Positions 15,639 to 25,800 of a DNA stretch of 64,000 nt are shown here, piece by piece. Position 1 is the stretch's first letter, and every line of letters begins with the position of its first letter. The notes beneath the pieces are model-generated. The model was not told the origin of the DNA, ran no database searches, and saw only the letters and a list, made by a program, of their open reading frames with translations. Source of the stretch: Rhizobium mongolense USDA 1844 (GTDB lineage Bacteria > Pseudomonadota > Alphaproteobacteria > Rhizobiales > Rhizobiaceae); assembly GCF_000419765.1 (NCBI RefSeq), contig NZ_ATTQ01000017.1:82268-146267 (forward strand), given 5' to 3'. The translations under genes and the position numbers were made by a program.

Positions 15639-18149
15639 TCAGAGTTTCTGGAGCCTCAGTCTCAACGCGTTGCCGATCACGGAGACCGACGACAGGCTCA
15701 TGGCGGCTGCGGCAATCATCGGCGAGAGCAGTAGGCCGAAGACCGGGTAGAGCACGCCCGCGGCGACGGGCACGCCAAGCGCATTATAGCCGAAGGCGAA
15801 GCCGAGATTCTGGCGGATGTTGCGCATCGTCGCCTCCGCCAGCCGCCGGGCACGCACGATCCCGTTGAGGTCACCCTTCACCAAGGTGATGCCGGCGCTT
15901 TCCATCGCAACATCTGCGCCCGTTCCCATGGCGATACCGACATCTGCAGCGGCAAGCGCCGGAGCGTCATTCACGCCGTCGCCGGCCATTGCAACGACCG
16001 CGCCCTTTGCATGCAGTTCGTCGATCAGCGCCTTCTTGCCTTCCGGCAAAACGTCGGCGCGCACTTCATCGATCCCGAGGCTTTTTGCGACGGCGCTTGC
16101 CGTGCGCTCGTTGTCGCCGGTCGCCATGATGATGCGCAGCCCGCTTTCGTGCAACGCACCGATCGCCTCGGCCGTTGTCGCCTTGATGCGATCGGCAACC
16201 GCAACGAAACCCGCAAGGCTGCCGTCGATGGTGACGAACATCACGGTCTTGCCCTCGTCACGCAAGGCGCGGGTCCTTTCGGCAAGCGGCGCGGGATCGA
16301 TACCGAGATCACTCATCATCGCGGCGTTGCCGAGCGCCACGGCCGTATTGTCGGCATTGCCTTTTACGCCTTTGCCGGTCACAGCCTCGAAGCCGGTGAC
16401 CTCAACCAGTTTGACGTTCCGCTCTTCTGCGCCGGCAACGACAGCTTCGGCAAGCGGATGTTCGGAACCGCGCTCCAGGCTCGCCACGAGCAGCAGCAGC
16501 CGTTCCTCGCTTACGGCGTCCATCGGCACGACGTCGGTAAGACGCGGCTTGCCTTCGGTCAATGTGCCCGTCTTGTCGACGATCAACGTATCGACCTTCG
16601 AAAAACGCTCCAGTGCTTCAGCATCCTTGATCAGCACGCCCTCCTGCGCGCCACGGCCGGTCGCAATCATGATCGACATCGGCGTCGCAAGGCCAAGTGC
16701 GCACGGGCAAGCGATGATGAGCACGGCAACTGCGGCAAGCAGTCCATGCGCCATTGACGGCTCCGGCCCGAAAATGGCCCAGGCGAGGAAGGCAACAATC
16801 GCGGTTACAACGACGGCAGGTACGAAAATGGCCGAGACCCGGTCAACTGCGCCCTGGATTGGCGCACGCGAGCGCTGTGCCTTGGCGACCATATCGACGA
16901 TACGCGACAACATTGTTTCCGCGCCCACGCGCTCGGCCGTCATTACGAAAGTGCCGTTGCGGTTGATCGTGCCGCCGGTGACAGCATCGCCTTTTGTCTT
17001 CTCAACGGGGAGGGCCTCACCGGTGATCATCGATTCATCGACGGTTGATTGCCCTTCGCTGACCGACCCGTCGACCGGCACGCGCTCGCCCGGCCGCACC
17101 CGCAGCCGGTCACCGCTTGCGATCTCGTCCACTTCGATGTCCGTTTCGCTGCCGTCGGCACTAAGGCGGCGCGCCGTCTTGGGCGCAAGGTCGAGCAGTG
17201 CCCTAATGGCTGAGCCCGTCCGCTCGCGCGCCTTCAGTTCCAGCACCTGGCCGACGAAGACCAGCGCCACGATGACGGCAGCCGCCTCGAAATAGACAGG
17301 CACCGTCTCGCCGTGCCCCCTGAAACTCATGGGAAAGAGGCCGGGTGCAAGCGTCGCGACGACGCTGTAGACATAGGCGGTACCGACGCCGAGGCCGATC
17401 AGCGTCCACATGTTCGGACTGCGGTTGAGGAGGGAGTTCCAGGCCCGGCGGAAGAAGGGCAGGGCCGCCCAGAGCACGACAGGGGTTGCGAGCAAGAGTT
17501 CGGTGAAACTCACCAGCGGTTCGCCGACCGCATCGCGCAACGGCAGTCCGATCATCGGACCCATGCTGAGCACGAGCAGCGGAATGGCCAACGCGGCGCT
17601 CATCCAGAGCCTCCGCGTGAAATCGGCAAGCTCCGGGTTCGGACCCTCTTCTGCTGGTGGAATACCCATCGGCTCCAACGCCATGCCGCATTTCGGGCAG
17701 TCGCCAGGGTGATCGCTGACGACTTCCGGATGCATGGGGCAGGTATATTGCGTACCCTTGGGCATAGGCTTCGGCGCTTGCCGTTTTTCCTGACGAGAGA
17801 TTTCTGGGTCGGCCTCGAACTTTGCCTTGCACCCTGCCGAGCAGAAGTAGAATTTATCGCCGTCGCGCTTCAGGAAATGCTGCGCTGTCGCGCGATCGAC
17901 GGACATGCCGCAAACCGGATCCTTCGCCGTCAGATAATCTTTCGGATTGGCTTCGAATTTCTTCCGGCAACCGTCGCTGCAGAAATGATAAGCACGGCCC
18001 TGGTAATTGAGGCTTGGCTTGCCCGCGTCCGGATCAACCGTCATGCCGCAGACGGGATCACGTGCCAAAGCGGCCTCGCCGAGATTGTCCAGGCTTTGGT
18101 GACAGGAGCAATTGCTACTTCCGTGATGATGATGATCTTGTTTGTTCAT
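15639..18149 (-). CDS. copA: Cu(I)-exporting P1B-type ATPase with YHS and HMBD modules
   Basis: An 836-residue membrane pump. The P1B core is complete: ACPCALGLATP in the metal-translocating helix, the phosphorylation site DKTGTLTEG, SEHPLAEAVV, and GDGVNDAPALAAADVGIAMG. The last helices carry FGYNALGVP and AMSLSSVSVIGNALRLR, the YN and MSxSS signature of Cu+ (P1B-1) pumps. The N-terminus lacks CxxC HMA domains. Instead it has a His-rich start (DHHHHG), two YHS modules (DPVCGM at residues 31-36 and 77-82), and a heavy-metal-binding module with YTCPMHPEV (about 135-158). Also called actP in rhizobia. Confidence 0.94.
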   Translation of the reverse strand: MNKQDHHHHGSSNCSCHQSLDNLGEAALARDPVCGMTVDPDAGKPSLNYQGRAYHFCSDGCRKKFEANPKDYLTAKDPVCGMSVDRATAQHFLKRDGDKFYFCSAGCKAKFEADPEISRQEKRQAPKPMPKGTQYTCPMHPEVVSDHPGDCPKCGMALEPMGIPPAEEGPNPELADFTRRLWMSAALAIPLLVLSMGPMIGLPLRDAVGEPLVSFTELLLATPVVLWAALPFFRRAWNSLLNRSPNMWTLIGLGVGTAYVYSVVATLAPGLFPMSFRGHGETVPVYFEAAAVIVALVFVGQVLELKARERTGSAIRALLDLAPKTARRLSADGSETDIEVDEIASGDRLRVRPGERVPVDGSVSEGQSTVDESMITGEALPVEKTKGDAVTGGTINRNGTFVMTAERVGAETMLSRIVDMVAKAQRSRAPIQGAVDRVSAIFVPAVVVTAIVAFLAWAIFGPEPSMAHGLLAAVAVLIIACPCALGLATPMSIMIATGRGAQEGVLIKDAEALERFSKVDTLIVDKTGTLTEGKPRLTDVVPMDAVSEERLLLLVASLERGSEHPLAEAVVAGAEERNVKLVEVTGFEAVTGKGVKGNADNTAVALGNAAMMSDLGIDPAPLAERTRALRDEGKTVMFVTIDGSLAGFVAVADRIKATTAEAIGALHESGLRIIMATGDNERTASAVAKSLGIDEVRADVLPEGKKALIDELHAKGAVVAMAGDGVNDAPALAAADVGIAMGTGADVAMESAGITLVKGDLNGIVRARRLAEATMRNIRQNLGFAFGYNALGVPVAAGVLYPVFGLLLSPMIAAAAMSLSSVSVIGNALRLRLQKL

Positions 18150-18184
18150 AGGCTTCTCCTTTGCCCGGACAGGCAGTGGATAGG

Positions 18185-18215
18185 CTTATGAACCTTCCAG
18201 TAACTGGAAGGTCAA
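18185..18215 (-). promoter_or_regulatory. CueR-type promoter and operator of the copper operon
   Basis: On the - strand TTGACC (18215-18210) and CATAAG (18190-18185) are separated by 19 bp, the overlong spacer typical of MerR-family promoters. Centred in it is the dyad ACCTTCCAG-TAA-CTGGAAGGT (18192-18212), which matches known CueR/HmrR boxes. It lies about 36 bp upstream of the ATPase start. Confidence 0.9.
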
Positions 18216-18223
18216 GCGATAAT

Positions 18224-20743
18224 TCATGGTCCTTCGTCGGTTCCGACAGGTTCGATGAGCGCCACAGGCTGGCCGCCAAGGAGCGCCGAAAGTGGCAACT
18301 CGCCTCGCGGATCAAGAATTCGACCGGTCAGGAGATCGCAGCGGCGACCTTCAAGGAAGGCCGGCACCCGGATTACCGTATCGTTCCAGAATTCCGGACC
18401 GGCGAATAAAACGCCTGGATCGAGCCAGCCGAGCATCAACCGTGGAACGACGGTCATCGCATAGCTTCCGTTCAACTCTCGCGCAAAGGCAACAACATGA
18501 TCCTTGCGGCTGCCTGACACCTTAAGCGGAACATAGTTGCCTTGCGCAAAAAGCTCCGGCTGCCGCTTTCGAAGATGAAGACCGATTTGGACGATGCGCT
18601 GTTTCAGCGCGGGCACCGTCAGACTTACAATTGGCGCTCCTTCTGAGAGGCTGGAAAACAACGCCGTCATGTCGACAGGCCTGCGGTTATCAGGATCGAC
18701 GAAGCTCAAATCCAAAAGCTCGGCCCCCTGATAAATATCTGGAATGCCGGGCGCCATCAGCTTAATCAGCGTCTGTGACAGGCTGTTTAGATAGCCGGCC
18801 TCGATGAAGGGCCGCATTACTGCTCCGAAATCCTCGTGGAAGACGAGATTGGTCGATGAAAGCAACGCTGTTGCATAAGCTCTGACTGCCGCCTCGTATC
18901 CGGCATGCGGCTCGTTCCAGCTCGTGCCGAGCTTTGCTTCACGGATCGCCTTTTCTGCAAAGGCCGTGAAGCGCCCGATCAGCGCTTCGGCCTTTCCGTT
19001 TAAGAAATCCTCCGGCCATATCCCGGCAAGCGCCTGATAGAGCATCCATTCGACATTCGGTTCGGGCGTCAGTCCGCCCGGCAGTTCGATCAGACGGTCG
19101 CGGTTCATCTCGCGCCAGCGCTCCACCGCCTGCGCCCAGACATCGGCTCCTTCACTCAAGGTATAAAGCCTTGCACGCGCATCCTCGCCGCGCTTGGTAT
19201 CGTGCGTCGATGTCGTCGAAAGCCCGTGCGGATTAAGCTGCGCGCGCTTAAGCATCAGCGCATGGAAAGCCTCGACACCGCCCGGCTTGATATCCGGATC
19301 GCCGCCGACTTCGTTTACGGCAAGCAACCGGTTGTAGCGATAAAAGTGCGTGTCCTCCATTGCCTTGGCCATGACCGGTCCGCTTAACTGCTGGAAACGG
19401 CGGCGGAATTCTTTCGCCGCTGCTTCCCGTATCTCACCTTTCAATAGCCTTGCTACAACGTCGATCGCCCGCCGGTCGGCAAGCTTTTCAGCCGCGCTGG
19501 AAATGACCCTGCTGAGCACGTCCGCGTCCCGTGCTTCAAGCGGACCCTTGCTGCCATAGATGCGATAGACGGGAAAGGCGATCAGCGATTCGCGGATAGC
19601 TGCCGCAATTGCGGCGCGGTCAAGGTCGGGATAAAGGCCATGGACGATCTTCACCAGCCGCGTCGTCTCGCCTTCGAAGTTCCGCTCCACCATCAATTGC
19701 TTGGCCGCGCGAAGACCAGCAGTCATATCGGCCATATCCGGGGCAATATTCGCATAGGCGGTACCAAGCTGTTGCAGGCCGCCGCCGTCGACCAAGAGAT
19801 GGGCGAGTGCCGAAATGAATTCGTAGCCGGTGGTCCCGGCGGTCGGCCAGCTTGCGGGCAGTGTCTCGTCATGGCCGAGGATCTTCTCGACGACTATATA
19901 GGTCTTGGATCCTGTCTCAGTGCGCAGCCTTTGCAGATATTGCTTCGGATCGGCCAAGCCATCGATATGGTCGAGCCGCAAACCCTCTACCTGCCCGGAC
20001 CGAACGAGTTCGAGAATGAGCCGATGGCTATCGTCGAAAACCTGCTCCTCCTCAACGCGCAGGCCGACCAGACCCGTTACTTCGAAGAACCGCCGGTAGC
20101 TCAGATGTCTGGCCGCCTCTTTCCAATATGTCAGCCGCCAATGCTGGGCCTGGTGTAGACTGACGATCAGCTCTTGGTCTATTGCGAGGTCGACCAACGC
20201 CGGCTCATCTGCGCTTGCTGGAACAAGATTGGTGCTGTCGGGATTCAAGGGCAAAAGCGTATCGCAGTAGCCAAGCGCCAGTTCGCCGCTTTCCGGATCG
20301 CGCTTAAGCCGCAACTCGCCATCCGACAGTGCATCTTTGAATGGCTTGCCAAGGATCGGCAGGGTGAGCCGTTCGCTCCAGTCGATATCGAAATGGCGCG
20401 CATAGGGGCTTTCCCGGCCGAGCTTCAACACGCTTCGCCACCAGGGATTTTCCGTCGAGGCGGCCATATGGTTCGGCACAATGTCGAGGATGAGGCCGAG
20501 CCCGGCGTCTTTCAAAGCAGAGCTCAAGCGGTCAAAGCCCTCGCGTCCGCCGATTGCCGGCTCGATTTCATTGACATCGGTTACGTCATAGCCATGCGTC
20601 GAACCTCTCGTCGCGGCAAAGATCGGCGAAGCGTAAAGATGACTGATGCCGAGGGCTTTGAGATAGGGCACACATTCGATGGCCCGGTCGAATGTCATGC
20701 CGTTGCGGAATTGAATGCGGTATGTCGATGTCGGAAGCATCAT
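18224..20743 (-). CDS. treY: Malto-oligosyltrehalose synthase TreY
   Basis: An 839-residue GH13 enzyme that converts the reducing end of maltodextrins to a trehalose unit. The N-terminal TSTYRIQF and YLKALGISHLYASPI are TreY signatures, and GLILDIVPNHMA and LRLDHIDGLADPKQY give GH13 motifs including the catalytic Asp. STHDTKRGEDARAR is also conserved. The start at 20743 (MMLPTSTYRIQ) is preferred; the frame extends to a TTG at 20812 beside the pbpC stop. The usual partner treZ is not in this window. It is downstream of pbpC on the same strand and may be cotranscribed. Confidence 0.93.
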   Translation of the reverse strand: MMLPTSTYRIQFRNGMTFDRAIECVPYLKALGISHLYASPIFAATRGSTHGYDVTDVNEIEPAIGGREGFDRLSSALKDAGLGLILDIVPNHMAASTENPWWRSVLKLGRESPYARHFDIDWSERLTLPILGKPFKDALSDGELRLKRDPESGELALGYCDTLLPLNPDSTNLVPASADEPALVDLAIDQELIVSLHQAQHWRLTYWKEAARHLSYRRFFEVTGLVGLRVEEEQVFDDSHRLILELVRSGQVEGLRLDHIDGLADPKQYLQRLRTETGSKTYIVVEKILGHDETLPASWPTAGTTGYEFISALAHLLVDGGGLQQLGTAYANIAPDMADMTAGLRAAKQLMVERNFEGETTRLVKIVHGLYPDLDRAAIAAAIRESLIAFPVYRIYGSKGPLEARDADVLSRVISSAAEKLADRRAIDVVARLLKGEIREAAAKEFRRRFQQLSGPVMAKAMEDTHFYRYNRLLAVNEVGGDPDIKPGGVEAFHALMLKRAQLNPHGLSTTSTHDTKRGEDARARLYTLSEGADVWAQAVERWREMNRDRLIELPGGLTPEPNVEWMLYQALAGIWPEDFLNGKAEALIGRFTAFAEKAIREAKLGTSWNEPHAGYEAAVRAYATALLSSTNLVFHEDFGAVMRPFIEAGYLNSLSQTLIKLMAPGIPDIYQGAELLDLSFVDPDNRRPVDMTALFSSLSEGAPIVSLTVPALKQRIVQIGLHLRKRQPELFAQGNYVPLKVSGSRKDHVVAFARELNGSYAMTVVPRLMLGWLDPGVLFAGPEFWNDTVIRVPAFLEGRRCDLLTGRILDPRGELPLSALLGGQPVALIEPVGTDEGP

Positions 20744-20815
20744 GTTGCCTGCCGTTCCGGAGGAGACGGCCCGGAACGGTGACAACGGGCCCTTTGTTCC
20801 CCCCAATTCCAAGGT

Positions 20816-22897
20816 TTAGTCGATGAAGACACCGACGCTTGCCGCACGGCCCATCGCGTCGATCACCGTCAGTTTCGAGTAGCCGCCACCATCCGGCATC
20901 CACTGGTTGATGCGGCGGCGAGAAAGATCGGGCAGCGGCTTGCCGTTTGCAAGCCAGCGGAACGGCGCCCGGCCGCCCTGCAGTTTCAGCATCAATGGCG
21001 ACAGATCACCGCTTCTTGCGCCGAGGTCGACATGCGCGCCCTCCGGTGGATAGACGATCTGCGGTGCCTGTTCGCGACTGGAAGTGGAAAGCAATCCGCT
21101 GGCATTTATCGAGAAACGCCGCTGGCTCACCGGCAGATCCGCCTGGGCGATGCGCACTGCGCCAGAGGGCGGGCGCGGCAAAGGTGTGGTTGCAATGCTC
21201 GACTTTGCAAAGGCCTCAAACAGGATAGGGGCTGCCGTGCCGTAACCGGTCGAACCCGGCACCGCGCCATTGTCCGGTCTTCCAACCCAGACACCGAGCA
21301 CATACCGCCCATCGTAGCCAACTGACCATGCGTCGCGATAGCCGTAGCTGGTCCCCGTCTTGTAGGCGATGCCGCGCTGCGGGGCGCCTGCCGGTGGGAT
21401 GACGCTGGAAAGAATATCCGAAACATTCCAAACGGCGACCGGCTCCAGCAATGGCTCTCCGTCTATCTTGCCGGGCTTTGCAGTTACGCCGTCGCCGATG
21501 CGAACCGGCTCGCCCTTGTTGGCAAGCGCCGTATAAAGCTGCACGAGGTCTTTCAACGTGATGCCTACGCCGCCGAGCCCGATCGCCAGACCGGGCGCTT
21601 CGTTCGGCGGCAGGATGGGGCGAACGCCGGCGCGGCGGAAGCGCACCAAAAGCCGCGCCGGATTGACGGCGTCAAGCAGCCTGACGGCCGGCACATTCAA
21701 CGAAAGCTGCAATGCCTCGCGGACTGTTACGTCGCCTTGATAGCTCATGTCGAAATTGCGCGGCCGGTAACCGAAGAAATCGGCCGGCCGGTCCTCAATG
21801 ATCGTTTCCTGGCTGACCAGTCCCTGCTCGAAGGCAAGACCATAGATGAAGGGTTTCAGTGTCGAGCCGGGCGAGCGGCTGACACGCGTCATGTCGATCC
21901 AGCCGGAACGGCTCGCATCGAAATAGTCCGCCGAGCCCACTTCGCCGACGATTTCGCCGGTGCGCGCATCGGCCATCACCATTGCGAGAGAAAGCTTCGG
22001 ACGAAGGTTCATCGCGGCACTTTTCGCCGTTGCTTCGAGCCCTGCCTGTATCTGCTTCTTCAGCGTCGTGCGATGCTCGCGCTCGTTCGGCTTGCTGCGA
22101 AGTGCTGCTTCGGCCAAATGCGCGGCCAGGACTGGAAGCTGCATGCGCGTTGCCGGAACGAGTGTCGCCTCGGCGCGCTCGGCCTCTCCCTCGCCGATGG
22201 CTTCGGCCACGGCGGCGCGCTTCAGAACGCGTTTTCGTGCCGCTTCCGCTGCCGCCAGATTCCTGTCGGGGCGTCGTCGTTCAGGAAGCTGGGGGAGGGC
22301 AACGAGGAGGGCCGCCTGCGCCACCGTCAGCCGCTTCGGCTCCTTGCCGAAATAGGCAAGGCTTGCGGCACGCACGCCTTCCAGATTGCCGCCATAGGGC
22401 GCATGCGTCAGATAAAGATCGAGGATCTCTTTCTTCGAAAGCCGCCGCTCGATCTGGACGGCGCGTATCACCTGCAGGATTTTCGCCGAAAGCGAACGCC
22501 CGGTGCGCGGTTCGATCAGCCGCGCTACCTGCATGGAAAGCGTCGAGGCGCCGGAAACGATGCGGCCGTTGGTGACCAGCTGCAGGCCCGCGCGCCCGAT
22601 TGCCAGCGGATCGATGCCGTGATGCTCGTAGAAGCGCCGGTCCTCATAGGCGATCAGCATGCGCATGAATTGCGGGTCGACATCCGCGACAGTGGTTTTC
22701 AGACGCCAACGGCCTTCCAGCGTCGCAAAGGCGCGCAGCAACTGACCATCGGCATCGAGCACTTCGGCCGAAACCGCACCGGTCCTTTCGAGGGGCGGCG
22801 GAAAGACCCTGTCGGCAGTGTCCAGCGCGAAGATAACCGAGCCGGCAAGAATGAAACCGGCCGCAGTTCCAATCGTGAGCTTGCGCCAGAGCCGCAT
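20816..22897 (-). CDS. pbpC: Penicillin-binding protein 1C
   Basis: A 693-residue bifunctional peptidoglycan synthase. One N-terminal membrane anchor (IGTAAGFILAGSVIFAL) leads into the GT51 glycosyltransferase, with YEDRRFYEHHGIDPLAI and GASTLSMQVARLIEP. The transpeptidase domain has the SxxK site in SPGSTLKPFIYGLAFEQG, then SLNVPA and the KTG triad in AYKTGTSYGYRDAW. A C-terminal PBP1C domain follows (about residues 600-693). The start overlaps the alpha-2-macroglobulin stop by one base (TAATG). The two families are commonly paired in bacteria, where the PBP may repair peptidoglycan after attack. Confidence 0.95.
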   Translation of the reverse strand: MRLWRKLTIGTAAGFILAGSVIFALDTADRVFPPPLERTGAVSAEVLDADGQLLRAFATLEGRWRLKTTVADVDPQFMRMLIAYEDRRFYEHHGIDPLAIGRAGLQLVTNGRIVSGASTLSMQVARLIEPRTGRSLSAKILQVIRAVQIERRLSKKEILDLYLTHAPYGGNLEGVRAASLAYFGKEPKRLTVAQAALLVALPQLPERRRPDRNLAAAEAARKRVLKRAAVAEAIGEGEAERAEATLVPATRMQLPVLAAHLAEAALRSKPNEREHRTTLKKQIQAGLEATAKSAAMNLRPKLSLAMVMADARTGEIVGEVGSADYFDASRSGWIDMTRVSRSPGSTLKPFIYGLAFEQGLVSQETIIEDRPADFFGYRPRNFDMSYQGDVTVREALQLSLNVPAVRLLDAVNPARLLVRFRRAGVRPILPPNEAPGLAIGLGGVGITLKDLVQLYTALANKGEPVRIGDGVTAKPGKIDGEPLLEPVAVWNVSDILSSVIPPAGAPQRGIAYKTGTSYGYRDAWSVGYDGRYVLGVWVGRPDNGAVPGSTGYGTAAPILFEAFAKSSIATTPLPRPPSGAVRIAQADLPVSQRRFSINASGLLSTSSREQAPQIVYPPEGAHVDLGARSGDLSPLMLKLQGGRAPFRWLANGKPLPDLSRRRINQWMPDGGGYSKLTVIDAMGRAASVGVFID

Positions 22898-25800
22898 TAT
22901 CGTGCTGCGACAACCTCCATCTTGCCGGTCGCCGTGCGAGCCGAATATTCGGGGCGGTACATATCTTCAACGGTTGCCGCCGGATGGTCATAAACGCCCG
23001 GGGTGACGGCCCGCACGATATAGGCGACGTTGATTTCACGGTTGTCGTCCGAAGTCCGGTTGAGGGCCGCAACGAAGCGATCGTTGTGGAATTCGGTGTG
23101 CGCCGCCGTCTGTTCGCCGATCCAGTCGAAATTGGTGAGCTGAGCGCTGTCGACCAGGCTCGGATTGTCGATCTGGAGGCCCGCAGGCAGCAGATCGGTC
23201 ATGACGATACGCGACGGCCAGGCGTTGGTTTCGGTCACGTGCAGCACCACCACATAACGCTCATTCTGCTGCGCCTCACTGATATTCACCGGCTCGCCAT
23301 CAAGCGTGTAATAGGTGCGCTCGATGGCAAATCCGTTGCCGCCGGCAGGCAGCGGCGTGGCGGGTGCTGCGACTGTCGTGACGACCGCCGATACCGGATC
23401 GGTCATGGCGCTCGTCAGCGTCAGGGGATTGTTCATCAGCGCGTCGCCGCTCATCTTCGCCATGTAGGCACCGGTATGCAGCGCGCCGTTGACGTCCACC
23501 TTCAGCGAATCATCGCCGCTCTGGATCGCGCGCGCGGCAAGCAGCGTCCAGGCCTGCTCCTGGGTGCTCGTCCACTTGCTGCGGTCCCATTCCCTGCCGA
23601 CGGCCTTTGCCAGTTCCGGAATGACTGGCGGGACAGGGCGGCTTTCGGCCGCAAGTGCCAGGATGGCCGCACCGTCGCGCAGGATCGAGCCGTAGTCGGT
23701 GCGCGAAAGATTGACGCGATGAACGATGGAATCCTCGGTCATCTGCAAAGCGTCAACGAAGATATTCTTCGAACGCGTCGCATCTCCGTAAAGTGCCAGT
23801 GCCGCGGCGATATGCGCTTTGGCAAGCGGCGTCGGGAAGTCGTTGATCATCGTGTCGGCGTAGTAGCGCAGATCGCTGATCGAGGCCTTCCTGTTGCGGG
23901 CAAGAACATAGATTGCATAGGCAATTTGATCGCCTTGCGTCTTGACGTCAACGTCGTAGCTCAGCGCGTTCTGCAGGTTCTCGAGCGCCTGGACCAGCGC
24001 ACGGTCGGGCACGTCGTACTTCTCCTCACGCGCCCTCGTCAGGAAATCCGTGACATAGGAATCGAGCCAGAGGTCGCCCGAATCCGGTCCCCAAAGGCCG
24101 AAGCTGCCCGCCGATGCCTGATAGGACAGCACACGATAGATCGCATCCTGGACCCGCTTCTTGACGTCTGCATCGTCTTCGAGCCCGTTTTGTTTTGAAA
24201 GCTCGCTGAGATAAAGAAGCGGCAGCGCGCGGCTCGTTGTCTGTTCGGCGCAGCCGAAAGGATAACGGTCGAGTGACATCAGCAGTGCGGGAATGTCGAA
24301 GGCGGCCGAACGCGTGACGCTGACGCTGACCGAGGCGCCTGGCAGAACGCTGTTGGCCAGAAGTTCCTTGTCGACCCTCAGTTTCGCCCCCGGTTTTAAG
24401 GCGATGACGCGCCTTTCGGTCACGGGCAGTGACGATGGGCGGACCGGTACGTCGACCGTCTGATCAAGCGACAGTCCGGATGCATCCGACAGGTTGATCG
24501 AAACAGCGCCGTTGCCGGGCTGCTTGCCGATCACCGACAGCGTGAAGTCGGATTTCGCGCCGGCATCCAGACGGATCGTCCGCGAAGCTGCGGTCTCCTC
24601 GATCCCGACGGCTTCGTTGCCGGTCAGCTGCAGTTTGAAATCGCCGGCCGGCACATCTGTATTGGCGATGTCGAGGCGCAGTTCCGCCTTGTCGCCAGGC
24701 GCCAGGAATTTCGGCAGACTGGCGGTGACGACCACCGGATCGCGGATGACGATATCCTTGACGCCGTGCCCGACTCCATCCTTCGACCAGGCAACGGCCA
24801 TGACACGCGCCGTGCCGTTGAATTGTGGAATGTCGAAACTGACATTCGCCTTTCCATCGGCGTCAAGCTTCACCGGACCCGAGAAGAAGGCGACGAGCTT
24901 TTGCGTCGGCGGGCTGCCCTGCAGCGCCACCGCGCCACCATCGCCGCCGGTTCTGAGCTTGCCTGTCGCGCCGAGCGAACCGTCAATCAGGCGGCCATAG
25001 AGGTCGCGGATTTCAAGACCGAGCTGGCGCTGGCCGAAATACCAGTCCTCGGGATTGGGCGCCTCGTAGCGCGTCAGGTTGAGAATGCCGACATCGACGG
25101 CCGCAACCGTGACATAAGCATCGTCATTGGCTCCAGCACCGGTCACCGCAAGGCTGATGTTCAGCGGTGCGCGCGGCAGCATCTTTTCCGGTGCATCGAC
25201 TACGACCTGCAGCGCGCGCTGCTCGGGATCGACCGTCAGCCATTTGATGCCGATCGAGCGCATCGGCATATGGCTGTCCTGTGCGTCGCCCGGACGGAAG
25301 AGGGTTGCTGTCACATAGGCGCCAGCGCCCCATTCGGCGGTGACTGGGATCTCCACCTCGCCCCCAGTCTCACCGATCGTCGCATTTTGTACCGCAACGA
25401 GGTTTTCCGTCCCGGCCGTTACCATCAACTCGCCGCCATAACGGGAAGAAACCTTGAGCTTCGCCGTCTCGCCGATCTTGTAGCTCTCTTTGTCGAGCGC
25501 GATCTCGAGGCCGTCCGGCGTTTCGGTCGAGACAGCCTCCACCATCCAGCCGGCGTCGAATTCGACACTTGATGTCGGGCCGTCCGCGTTTGGGCTTTCG
25601 ACTTCAAGTCGGTAGCGGCCCCAGCCAACCTGGGACGCTATCTTGCCGCCATCCAAGCCGGCATCAGTCGTGCCGCTGGCAAGCTGGCGCGCATTGAAAG
25701 CGGTTTCGTATTTCCATGCCGTGCCTTCCCGATACCATTGGTATTCGCGCTCAAGGAGCGAGAGCTTCCAGCGCAGCCCCTTCATTTCCTGCTTCTGGCC

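Noticed and set aside
21737..22993. Long + strand open frame across pbpC
   Set aside because: It is antisense to a protein with all catalytic motifs, has no ribosome site, and its residue mix (rich in R, G, H, A) is typical of high-GC shadow frames.
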